DNA of 40,582 nucleotides from Bacillota bacterium (GTDB taxonomy: Bacteria > Bacillota > Clostridia > Lachnospirales > Bianqueaceae), in assembly GCA_017442535.1 (NCBI GenBank), contig JAFRZL010000035.1:1-40582 (forward strand), in the 5' to 3' direction. Both the position numbers and the translations under genes were made by a program. Positions within the stretch are counted from its first letter, which is position 1. Every line of letters begins with the position of its first letter. The notes below the pieces were generated by a model. It made no database searches, was not told the DNA's origin, and was given only the letters and a program-made list of their open reading frames with translations. Positions 18,900 to 26,364 of this stretch are shown piece after piece.

Positions 18900-20102
18900 C
18901 TACGGCATCAGCAGGTAGTCCGGATTCCAGACCACTGCCGTCTTAAGGGGAGACCCCTTGGCATAGATCCGGTTCTCGTAAGCGGCCACCGGATCCGCCG
19001 TGAATTCTTCTTTATCGATCAGTTCGACGATCTCGTCATAACGGCTTCGCACCAGCAGGCGGATGGCCTTCTCCATATGTGCCTGGCGGAAATTGATCGA
19101 ACTGAAAATCAAGTGATTCTGAAAGCCGAAAGGCATGGTATCAAAACCGAGTCTGGGCCCGAGGGAGAAGCTGTTATAGATCCCGTTGTTGGCGAGCACA
19201 CCGCCTTCAAAAGCCACTTCCGCCTCGACCGCGTTTCCGCTCGATCCCACAAAGGCCGTCGCGCGGCCCCCGATCCTCTCCCGGATCGCCTCCGCGGTTT
19301 GCCGGGCATCCAGTCCCGCGCTGCAGACATATTCAGCCGAAGCCGTCCGGCACGCGAAGCGCACCTTGGCGCTCTCCCCGGAACTGCGGCCCACAAAGAC
19401 GATCCTCGCCTGCGGATAGCTCTGCCGGATCAGATCGCCCAGAAACATTCCCGTCGTCCCCAGCCCGAATATCACGACACGGTCAAAAATCTCCCGCTTT
19501 GCGATCTCCCGTGCCTCGGCCTCGGAACATTTCTCCCGGGCCTGTACCACGCGGAAATTATGCGCGGAACCGAGATCCTCCATGCGCTCCAGCTGGAAGA
19601 TCATGCAGGCATAGGGATCGGGAAAAACCAGACGTTTAGCCATCTGAAGTGGGAGCTTCCCGTCCGTCAGGATCTCGTCCGGGATGGGCAGCAGCATGTC
19701 CGGATGGTAGTAATTGCAGTCCGAGAAGAGGCCATCCGCCCCGTCGCAGCCATATTCGAAATAGCTTTCTTCCTCGGTATAGCGGGTGGGGTCGTAAGCG
19801 TCCCCGCCCCGGATCAGGACGATAGCGTACCGCTTCTCTGAGGGCACGTAAACCACGCCCTCATGGCCGTTGATCAGCCTGTCCCGGCCCGCCGGAAATT
19901 TGGGTCCGAGCTGTCCTGCCCGGCCCATCTTCATCAGAGTATAGTCCGTGCCGCAAAAGCCCACGATCACCGACTCCGCGAGAATCCCCTCTTTGAGCGG
20001 TTCTCCGCGCAGGCGTCTGCGGGGAGGATTATCCAGATCGGCCCGGCCGAAGGCAATCGGCCGGACCGGATCATTCTGCAGAAAAGTCGCGTTGACTTGC
20101 AT
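18900..20102 (-). CDS. Glucose-dehydrogenase-like medium-chain dehydrogenase
   Basis: This protein of about 400 residues belongs to the zinc-type alcohol dehydrogenase superfamily. Near the N-terminus it has GFCGTDYTLM (catalytic zinc cysteine) and INGHEGVV (zinc His-Glu), and in the middle the nucleotide-binding VVIFGLGTTGMFLGDL. The C-terminal part (NHLIFSSINFRQAHMEKAI, then WNPDYLLMP) is like the glucose dehydrogenase C-terminal family. It may oxidise a sugar or polyol with NAD(P). Its start overlaps GAGGCAAATGATG, so ATG 20102 or 20105 are both possible. It lies 15-18 bp after gltA in the nfn operon, which hints at an NADPH-linked role. The substrate is unknown. Confidence 0.75.
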   Translation of the reverse strand: MQVNATFLQNDPVRPIAFGRADLDNPPRRRLRGEPLKEGILAESVIVGFCGTDYTLMKMGRAGQLGPKFPAGRDRLINGHEGVVYVPSEKRYAIVLIRGGDAYDPTRYTEEESYFEYGCDGADGLFSDCNYYHPDMLLPIPDEILTDGKLPLQMAKRLVFPDPYACMIFQLERMEDLGSAHNFRVVQAREKCSEAEAREIAKREIFDRVVIFGLGTTGMFLGDLIRQSYPQARIVFVGRSSGESAKVRFACRTASAEYVCSAGLDARQTAEAIRERIGGRATAFVGSSGNAVEAEVAFEGGVLANNGIYNSFSLGPRLGFDTMPFGFQNHLIFSSINFRQAHMEKAIRLLVRSRYDEIVELIDKEEFTADPVAAYENRIYAKGSPLKTAVVWNPDYLLMP

Positions 20103-20120
20103 CATTTGCCTCGCAAAGGG

Positions 20121-21512
20121 TCACTTGCCCTGAATATACTCGTCCATGGCCTTGGCAGCCGCCTTGCCGGCGCCCATCGCCAGGATCACGGTCGCTGCAC
20201 CTGTCACGGCATCCCCGCCTGCGAAAACGCCCGGACGGGATGTCTGGCCTGTCACCTCGTCCGCAACGATGCATCCGTGGTGGTTCGTCTCAAGGCCCTC
20301 GGTGGTGGACTTGATCAGCGGATTGGGCGAAGTGCCGATCGCCATGATGACACAATCCACATCCAGCGTGAATTCGGAATCGGGCTTCACGATCGGGCGG
20401 CGGCGGCCGGATGCATCCGGCTCACCAAGCTCCATCTCGACGCAGGTCATGCTCTTGACAAATCCACTCTCATCGCCCAGAATAGCCGTCGGATTGCAGA
20501 GCGTCTTAAAGATAATGCCTTCTTCCTCGGCGTGCTCCACTTCCTCCGCACGGGCGGGCAGCTCATTCATACTGCGGCGGTAGACGATATAGACCGTCTC
20601 CGCACCCAGGCGAAGCGCGCTGCGGGCCGCGTCCATCGCGACATTGCCGCCGCCGACGACCGCCACACGCTGGTTCTTCTTGATCGGCGTATCCGCGCCC
20701 TCGCGGTAGGCCTTCATCAGGTTGACGCGGGTCAGGAATTCGTTGGCGGAGTAAACGCCGTTCAGCGCCTCTCCGGGAATATTCATAAAGCGCGGCAGAC
20801 CGGCTCCGGAGCCGATAAAAATAGCTTCGTAGCCCATCTCGTCCATCAGCTCGTCCACAGTGAGAACCTTACCGATGACGGCATTGGTCTCCACCTCAAC
20901 GCCCAGGGCCTTCAGGCCCTCGACCTCTTGATTGACAATGCTTTTGGGCAGACGGAATTCCGGGATGCCGTAGGACAGTACGCCGCCGGCCACATGCAGG
21001 GCTTCAAAAACCGTCACAGCGTATCCTTTGCGTGCCAGATCGCCCGCACAGGTAAGGCCCGCAGGACCCGCGCCGATCACAGCCACTTTGTGTCCGTTAG
21101 GCTCTGGCCGCACCGGTTTGCCGGCAGCATGCGCATTGTGCCAATCCGCCACAAAGCGCTCCAGGCGGCCGATTCCCACGGGTTCGCCCTTGATCCCGCG
21201 CACGCATTTGCTCTCGCACTGGCTCTCCTGCGGGCAGACGCGTCCACAGACCGCCGGCAGCGAGCTGGAGGCTGCGATCACCTGATACGCGGCCTCAAAA
21301 TCGCCCTTGCGGATCTCCGCGATAAAATTCGGGATCTCGATCGCGACGGGACAGCCGGAAATACAGGGCTTATGCTTGCAGTTCAGGCAGCGGTTCGCCT
21401 CATCAATGGCCATCTCCTCGGTATAGCCGAGCGCCACTTCGTTGAAATTATGTGCCCTCACCTGCGGATCCTGCGAAGGCATCGGGTTTTTCTGCATTGA
21501 CATATTCGGCAT
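20121..21512 (-). CDS. gltA: NfnB/GltA-type NADPH-dependent ferredoxin oxidoreductase subunit
   Basis: This 463-residue protein is the large subunit of NADH-dependent reduced ferredoxin:NADP oxidoreductase (often annotated as glutamate synthase small chain, homotetrameric). The N-terminus carries two cysteine clusters (CLNCKHKPCISGCP and CGRVCPQESQCESKC) for 4Fe-4S centres. An FAD site VAVIGAGPAGLTCAGDLA, an NADPH site VAVVGGGNVAMDAARSA and a C-terminal GVFAGGDAVTGAATVILAMG follow. No glutamate-synthase large chain is nearby. The nfnA partner is 2 bp upstream, so the transhydrogenase role is favoured. Confidence 0.92.
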   Translation of the reverse strand: MPNMSMQKNPMPSQDPQVRAHNFNEVALGYTEEMAIDEANRCLNCKHKPCISGCPVAIEIPNFIAEIRKGDFEAAYQVIAASSSLPAVCGRVCPQESQCESKCVRGIKGEPVGIGRLERFVADWHNAHAAGKPVRPEPNGHKVAVIGAGPAGLTCAGDLARKGYAVTVFEALHVAGGVLSYGIPEFRLPKSIVNQEVEGLKALGVEVETNAVIGKVLTVDELMDEMGYEAIFIGSGAGLPRFMNIPGEALNGVYSANEFLTRVNLMKAYREGADTPIKKNQRVAVVGGGNVAMDAARSALRLGAETVYIVYRRSMNELPARAEEVEHAEEEGIIFKTLCNPTAILGDESGFVKSMTCVEMELGEPDASGRRRPIVKPDSEFTLDVDCVIMAIGTSPNPLIKSTTEGLETNHHGCIVADEVTGQTSRPGVFAGGDAVTGAATVILAMGAGKAAAKAMDEYIQGK

Positions 21513-21514
21513 GA

Positions 21515-22357
21515 TTACTGAACCTCCTTCTGAAAGAGCCGACAGGCCTCTTCATAGGCATGCCGTTCAAAGTCCTTATACATACGGCCTCTGGCCATGG
21601 CTTCATCAAAATCCACTTCAAATCCGTCAAAATCGGGGCCGTCCACGCAGGCGAATCTGGTCTCTCCGCCGACCGTCAACCGGCAGCCGCCGCACATACC
21701 CGTACCGTCGATCATGATCGGATTCATGCTGACCACGGTCTTGATCCCGTACTTTTTGGTCAGCTGCGCGACAAATTTCATCATGATGACCGGTCCGATG
21801 GCGATAACCTCGTCATACTGCTCACCGCTGTCGATCAGCTGCTGCAGCGCATTGGTCACCAGACCTTTGGTGCCGTAGGAGCCGTCATCCGTCATCATGA
21901 CCAGCTTATCGCTGACTGCGCGGAATTTGTCCTCCAGAATCACCAGATCCTTATTGCGGAAGCCGACGATCGAATGCACCTCGGTCCCCAGTTCATGCAG
22001 CTTCTTGGCAACCGGGAAAGCGATCGCGCAGCCAACACCGCCGCCGATCACCGCGACCTTGCGCAGACCTTCCGTCTCGGAGGCACGCCCCAGCGGCCCG
22101 ACAAAGTCCTGAATATAATCGCCTTCTTCCAGCTGGTTCAGCTTATACGTCGTCGCGCCCACAATCTGGAAGATGATAGTGATCGTTCCTTTCTCACGGT
22201 CATAATCCGCGACCGTCAGGGGAATTCTCTCCCCCTCCGCGTCCACGCGCAGAATAATAAACTGCCCCGGTTCGGCTTTTTTGGCGATGCGGGGAGCCTC
22301 CACCTCCATCAGTGTTACGGTGGGATTCAATACTTCTTTTCTGACAATTCTGAACAT
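21515..22357 (-). CDS. nfnA: NfnA-type FAD/NAD-binding, 2Fe-2S subunit
   Basis: This 280-residue protein is of the dihydroorotate dehydrogenase electron-transfer-subunit type. It has FAD-binding LRVDAEGERIPLTVADYD and NAD-binding VAVIGGGVGCAIAFPVAKKL. The 2Fe-2S motif near the C-terminus is MCGGCRLTVGGETRFACVDG. With GltA it forms the electron-bifurcating NfnAB complex, which exchanges electrons among NADH, reduced ferredoxin and NADP. It is the first gene of the nfn operon, with a promoter and a structured leader upstream; the start has GGGAGG 8 nt before ATG. Confidence 0.92.
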   Translation of the reverse strand: MFRIVRKEVLNPTVTLMEVEAPRIAKKAEPGQFIILRVDAEGERIPLTVADYDREKGTITIIFQIVGATTYKLNQLEEGDYIQDFVGPLGRASETEGLRKVAVIGGGVGCAIAFPVAKKLHELGTEVHSIVGFRNKDLVILEDKFRAVSDKLVMMTDDGSYGTKGLVTNALQQLIDSGEQYDEVIAIGPVIMMKFVAQLTKKYGIKTVVSMNPIMIDGTGMCGGCRLTVGGETRFACVDGPDFDGFEVDFDEAMARGRMYKDFERHAYEEACRLFQKEVQ

Positions 22358-22409
22358 ACCCTTGCCTCCCTTGCTAGTATACCTGATTCTGCTTAAATTA
22401 TATTATATT

Positions 22410-22480
22410 CACTCATGATTGCCGCCCCATTGCCCTCGCGGCGGAAAGGGGCTTGCCGCCTACCGTTTCAGCGGTATGCC
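22410..22480 (-). other. Structured 5' leader of the nfn operon
   Basis: Between the predicted transcript start (about 22481) and nfnA lie about 120 nt. A hairpin UACCG-CUGAAA-CGGUA (22476-22461) is followed by GC-rich segments GGCGG, CCGCC and GGGGCGGC. Their pairings are mutually exclusive: the first with the second, or the second and GCCCC with the third. No known riboswitch consensus was recognised. Confidence 0.45.
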
Positions 22481-22487
22481 TGTTTCT

Positions 22488-22516
22488 TTTATAGCATATC
22501 GGCCTTGAAAAGTCAA
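22488..22516 (-). promoter_or_regulatory. Promoter of the nfn operon
   Basis: On the minus strand TTGACT (22516-22511) and TATAAA (22493-22488) are separated by 17 bp. This is divergent from the solute-binding protein promoter about 80 bp away; nothing else was recognised in the 310-bp gap apart from the leader and these two promoters. Confidence 0.7.
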
Positions 22517-22594
22517 GTATAAATGCTTCCGTCTGCAGGCCGAAACGTAAAGGTCACGATTCCGCGGAAATAACGGCTTGTTGACGGATTCTTC

Positions 22595-22623
22595 TTGTCA
22601 TATACAAGGAATGGTGATATAAT
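22595..22623 (+). promoter_or_regulatory. Promoter of the solute-binding protein gene
   Basis: TTGTCA (22595-22600) and TATAAT (22618-22623) are 17 bp apart. The ribosome site GAAAGGAAG precedes ATG 22668. Confidence 0.7.
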
Positions 22624-22667
22624 GAACATGCCTTGCAACATTCTATTCTTTGAAAGGAAGTAATTCA

Positions 22668-24362
22668 ATGAAAATTCGTAAGCTTATTGCCTGTTTTATG
22701 GCAATCGCATTGTTGGCAGGTTGTTTGACGGGCTGCACCGGCGGAAACACCAGTAAGCCTGCTGAGTCCAGCAAGCCTGCCGAGTCCAGTAAGCCTGCCG
22801 AATCCAGCAAGCCCGCTGAGTCCAGCAAGCCCGCTGAGTCCAGCAAGCCCGCTGAGTCCAGCAAGCCCGAGCCCGCAGATCCTTATGCGGCCGGCAATTT
22901 CAGCTATCCGATGGATAAGATCACCTTTACCATCAACCAGGAAGACATTGACCGCACCACGATTCCCGAGTGGGTCAAAGGCCATTATTTCTGGGATGTC
23001 CTGGAGGAGAAAACCGGTGTTACGCTGGAGCGTATCGGTTCCGAATCCAACCCTCAGGAGACCAGTGAGGCCTTCTCGCTGATGCTGGTTTCCGGTGTCT
23101 ATCCCGATCTGATGCAGTTCAACGCGGTTTCCTTCAAAGGAGGCCCCGGCGCTGCCATCAGTGAAGGCTACATCATCGCCCTGAACCCCTATGAGCAGTA
23201 TTTCCCCGCTCTGTCCGGATGGCTGGCCGAGGATGAGATGGCTAACAAGGCGGTCCGCATGGACGACGGTACTCTGTACTGCTTCCCCAACTACGGCGAT
23301 CCCACGACATCCTCCAACACCGGTTTCTCCATCCGTACCGACTATCTTGAGAGAGTCGGCATGGAAGCTCCCGAAACCATCGAGGAGTGGTACAATGTTC
23401 TGAAGGCGTTCAAAGAGCAGCTGGGCCTGTCTTCTCCTCTGACCTTTGAGTGCCGCTGGCTGTATCTGGAATATGCCGCTGCCGGTCTTTCCAACCCCTG
23501 GCACACCTGCTATCCGTTCTACATTGACGATACGACCGTTAAATTCGGCCCGAGCGATCCCGGTTACAAGGAATTCGTCACCGAGATGGCCAAGTGGTAT
23601 GCCGAAGGCCTGATCGATCCCGACCTGGCTTCTGTTGACAAGAAGACGGTTGAGTCCAAGATGTCCTCCGGTGATGCCGGTATCGCGCTGCAGCAGGTTC
23701 GTAACACGCAGAACTGCATCAAGGCCGATCATTCCGATGATCCCACCTATAAGCTGCAGGGTCTTCGTTCTCCTGTCATGAACAAGGGCGACGAACCCGA
23801 ATTCGGTCATTATACCAACGCTTTCAGCGGCGGTATCTCCATCTCCATTTCGACCCAGTGCAAGAACATTCCCGCTGCGTGCCGTTTCCTGGACTATGGT
23901 TATACCGAGGAAGGTTCCATGCTTCTTGCTTATGGTACCGAGGGCTTCTCCTACAACATCGTTGACGGTGTTCCGGTCTTTACCGAGCTCGTTACCAATA
24001 ACCCTGAAACTCCGGACGCTCAGGCGGCCCGTTACTATGTCGGCCAGTTCGCGAACTACGCTGTTCACAACACCTCCAACCGTGCTCACATGGGCGCCGA
24101 GGTCGTTGAAATCGCACAGTCCTTCGACACGCTGATGGCGAAACACGCTTATCCCACCGTTACCTATACGGAAGACGAAATCGACGCCGTCTCCGCATGG
24201 ACCGATCTGGACACCATGTCCCGCGAATACATCACCAACTGCATCCTCGGAAACAATTCCGTCGATGACTGGGATGCTTTCCTGGCCCAGCTCGAAGCCA
24301 ACGGCCTGCAGGGTGTTCTGGATGTCCGTCAGGCCGCCGCGACCCGCTATTATAACCGTTAA
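22668..24362 (+). CDS. Extracellular solute-binding lipoprotein (ABC family 1)
   Basis: This 564-residue lipoprotein begins with a signal peptide MKIRKLIACFMAIALLAGC; either LAGC or the second LTGC could be the lipobox. A flexible linker of six SKPAES repeats (about residues 29-65) tethers the binding domain. The rest looks like family 1 extracellular solute-binding proteins of the large LipO/YtcQ type (FWDVLEEKTGVTLERI, SGVYPDLMQF, the GTLYCFPNYGD strand and FSIRTDYLERVGMEAPETIEEWY). These proteins usually serve oligosaccharide importers with two permeases, but no permease gene is adjacent. The start at ATG 22668 is preferred to an in-frame TTG at 22650. The gene has its own promoter and terminator. 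Confidence 0.85.
   Translation: MKIRKLIACFMAIALLAGCLTGCTGGNTSKPAESSKPAESSKPAESSKPAESSKPAESSKPAESSKPEPADPYAAGNFSYPMDKITFTINQEDIDRTTIPEWVKGHYFWDVLEEKTGVTLERIGSESNPQETSEAFSLMLVSGVYPDLMQFNAVSFKGGPGAAISEGYIIALNPYEQYFPALSGWLAEDEMANKAVRMDDGTLYCFPNYGDPTTSSNTGFSIRTDYLERVGMEAPETIEEWYNVLKAFKEQLGLSSPLTFECRWLYLEYAAAGLSNPWHTCYPFYIDDTTVKFGPSDPGYKEFVTEMAKWYAEGLIDPDLASVDKKTVESKMSSGDAGIALQQVRNTQNCIKADHSDDPTYKLQGLRSPVMNKGDEPEFGHYTNAFSGGISISISTQCKNIPAACRFLDYGYTEEGSMLLAYGTEGFSYNIVDGVPVFTELVTNNPETPDAQAARYYVGQFANYAVHNTSNRAHMGAEVVEIAQSFDTLMAKHAYPTVTYTEDEIDAVSAWTDLDTMSREYITNCILGNNSVDDWDAFLAQLEANGLQGVLDVRQAAATRYYNR
22752..22869 (+). repeat. 18-bp tandem repeat encoding SKPAES linker
   Basis: Six in-frame 18-bp units (22752-22859) plus a partial seventh encode SKPAES. 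Units 4-6 are identical, while units 1-3 differ at third positions, suggesting recent slippage expansion. Confidence 0.9.
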
Positions 24363-24435
24363 CCAGTTCTCTGCCTGCCGGTGATCAGATCCTCCTGCGG
24401 GCATAAATGATTCAGAATAAAGTTGTAAGGTGTAC

Positions 24436-24478
24436 ACGCCGGTCCCTCTACCGTCACGCAGAAGGGGCCGGCGTTTTA
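24436..24478 (+). terminator. Terminator of the solute-binding protein gene
   Basis: ACGCCGGTCCCT (24436-24447) pairs with AGGGGCCGGCGT (24463-24474), one wobble, followed by TTTTAT. Confidence 0.8.
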
Positions 24479-24577
24479 TAACCGGCGGAAGGACCGCATA
24501 TATGCGGAAAAACCGGGAAAACAGGTGCGAATCGCAGAGTGCCCTGCAAAAAACCTCTGTACGAACGCCTTGTTTTA

Positions 24578-24586
24578 TGCTATAAT
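24578..24586 (+). promoter_or_regulatory. Extended -10 promoter of the patatin gene
   Basis: TGCTATAAT (24578-24586) is an extended -10 element without a good -35. AAGGAGGG follows before ATG 24617. Confidence 0.5.
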
Positions 24587-24616
24587 TCAGACAGATAATG
24601 TAAGGAGGGATACCAT

Positions 24617-25534
24617 ATGGCTTCTGGTGAATGGGGATTGGTTTTATCCGGCGGAGGCGGCAAAGGCGCTTATCAGGTCGGCGCGTGGCGCGCACTCTGT
24701 GAGCTGGGATTGGACTCACAGCTCAGCGGCATTTCTGGCGTATCGGTCGGCGCGATCAACGCCGTATTAATGGCCTGCACCAACCAGATCCGGGCGGAGA
24801 TCATCTGGAAGGCGATCGATCCGCTGCAGTTCCTGGATATTGATCTGTCCACGATTCAGGACGGCATCTTCTCCCGCGAAGGTCTGACTTCACTGATCCA
24901 GTCCAATCTGGATCTCATTAAAGTATCTAACAGCGAGCTGCCGATTTTTGTCAATACGTCTCAGGATGAGGGCGGCGGCCATTATGTGGCACGCTATTAT
25001 CAGCTGAACGGCATGGCTCCGTCACGTATTATGCAGATCCTGCTGGCAAGCTCCGCGCTGCCGGTGGCCTATCCTTCCGTGGTGATCGACGAACAGCATC
25101 ATCTGGATGGAGGCCTGACCAACAACGTGCCTGTCAAGCCGCTTTATGACATGGGCCTGCGCAAATTCCTGGTGATCGATGTCTCCGCCGAGAGCCAGCT
25201 GATCCCTCAGCTCTATCCCGAGGCCGAGATCGTGCATGTGCGGCCCAGCCGCGACATCGGCAGGCTGCTCGACGGGACGCTTGATTTCTCCGGCCAGGGC
25301 GCGGCTTACCGGATCGAGCTCGGCTACCGTGACATGCTCCGCACCTGGAACGCCTATCAGGCCGGTGAGCTGAATCACCCGGATTTTGCCAAGGTCGCAG
25401 CCATCGATGCGGCGACCGACCATCAGCAGATCCGCGTGGACCTGATGCAGAAAAAATACTCCGATACCGTCAACGCGCGGATGGAGAAATGGGACGAAAT
25501 GATCAAGAAGCTCGGCATCGACCCGAATGCGTAA
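24617..25534 (+). CDS. Patatin-like phospholipase
   Basis: This 305-residue protein of the patatin/RssA family has the oxyanion loop SGGGGKGAYQVG at residues 11-22. The nucleophile is S43 in GVSVG, and the dyad aspartate lies in HHLDGGLTNNVP. It has no signal peptide, so it would act on lipids at the cytoplasmic face, or after unusual export. It is a single-gene unit, with its own extended -10 promoter and a terminator downstream. The substrate is not predictable. Confidence 0.9.
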   Translation: MASGEWGLVLSGGGGKGAYQVGAWRALCELGLDSQLSGISGVSVGAINAVLMACTNQIRAEIIWKAIDPLQFLDIDLSTIQDGIFSREGLTSLIQSNLDLIKVSNSELPIFVNTSQDEGGGHYVARYYQLNGMAPSRIMQILLASSALPVAYPSVVIDEQHHLDGGLTNNVPVKPLYDMGLRKFLVIDVSAESQLIPQLYPEAEIVHVRPSRDIGRLLDGTLDFSGQGAAYRIELGYRDMLRTWNAYQAGELNHPDFAKVAAIDAATDHQQIRVDLMQKKYSDTVNARMEKWDEMIKKLGIDPNA

Positions 25535-25606
25535 TAAAATGATCTTTCCGGAGTGCCCTTCGTGAAGAAGCTGTTTGAGGCAGTTATGATCAGCTCATAA
25601 AGACAT

Positions 25607-25641
25607 AAAACCGGCGTGGCCATGAAAGCCACGCCGGTTTT
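25607..25641. terminator. Bidirectional terminator after the patatin gene
   Basis: AAAACCGGCGTGGC (25607-25620) and GCCACGCCGGTTTT (25628-25641) form a 14-bp perfect stem with T-runs on both strands. Confidence 0.9.
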
Positions 25642-25699
25642 ATCACGATTTTTATGGATTTTGAGGTGCAAAATCCGATGCCCGTTAAAACTGCGGACA

Positions 25700-25759
25700 A
25701 CAAAAGGCCTGCCGGACAAAGCGGCATCTGTTAAGCCTGATGTTCAAAAACCGGCAGGC
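25700..25759 (-). terminator. Terminator of the DUF4256 gene
   Basis: On the minus strand GCCTGCCGG (25759-25751) pairs with CCGGCAGGC (25716-25708) over a 34-nt loop, followed by CTTTTGTTG. Confidence 0.6.
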
Positions 25760-25780
25760 TTATATCATTGAGTCCGGTAT

Positions 25781-26305
25781 TCAGATAAGAATATACCCTC
25801 TGAACCCGCGCACGGAATAGTAGGAATCCGCGCCGTTGTGAAAAGTGAACACGGTATCGTAGCGCCGCTCGCAGAACAGCGCGCCGCCCTTGCCGCGGAT
25901 ATCATCCGGCGTAGCGATCCAGCTTGATGTTTTCAGATCGAATGGACCGAGATTCTGCAGTCTGCGATAGAGTTCCTCCGTCATCATCGAAATACCGATT
26001 TCTTTCGCTTTTCGTTCGGCACTGCCGGAAGGCGGGTTTTTGGTGCGGCTTTGTAAAGCCTTTTCGTCATAGCACAGGCTTCTGCGCCCGGCAGGCGATT
26101 CCTTTGCGCAGTCGCAGAAAATGAGTTTTCCCGTATCTGCGTCATAACCGATGGTGTCCGGCTCGCCGCCGCTTTCCTCCATCCTTTGCAAAACCGCGAC
26201 GGCAGCGGGGGCCTCGCGCAGCCGACGCTCCACCTCGGGCCATTCCAAATCCGGATGCAGTTCCTTGTGTTCTGAAAATCTCGCTTTAAGTATTTCCAAC
26301 ATCAT
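25781..26305 (-). CDS. DUF4256 domain protein
   Basis: This protein of about 174 residues matches my recall of the DUF4256 family almost end to end: LEWPEVERRL, MEESGGEPDTIGYD, TGKLIFCDCAKESPAGRRSLCYD, then MMTEELYRRLQNLG, FDLKTSSWIATP and FHNGADSYYSVRGFRG. The function of the family is unknown. The highly conserved Cys-Ser/Ala-x-Glu-Ser-Pro-x-Gly-Arg-Arg segment could be an active site; this is an inference. GAGG lies 5 nt before ATG 26305. It follows the GH31 gene by about 60 bp on the same strand. Confidence 0.8.
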   Translation of the reverse strand: MMLEILKARFSEHKELHPDLEWPEVERRLREAPAAVAVLQRMEESGGEPDTIGYDADTGKLIFCDCAKESPAGRRSLCYDEKALQSRTKNPPSGSAERKAKEIGISMMTEELYRRLQNLGPFDLKTSSWIATPDDIRGKGGALFCERRYDTVFTFHNGADSYYSVRGFRGYILI

Positions 26306-26364
26306 GATCACCTCTTCAGATTCCTGTTTTTCCCAGTTGTATTATTGACCGGTACAGACTGTCA

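Noticed and set aside
19863..21500. Long open frame on the plus strand opposite gltA
   Set aside because: Antisense shadow of a GC-rich gene, His/Arg-rich with no family motif.
20121..21512. GltA as part of a glutamate synthase
   Set aside because: No large glutamate-synthase subunit nearby, and the NfnA partner is directly adjacent.
22752..22869. Short regular repeats that could suggest a CRISPR array
   Set aside because: Contiguous in-frame 18-bp units without spacers, coding for a linker after a lipoprotein signal.
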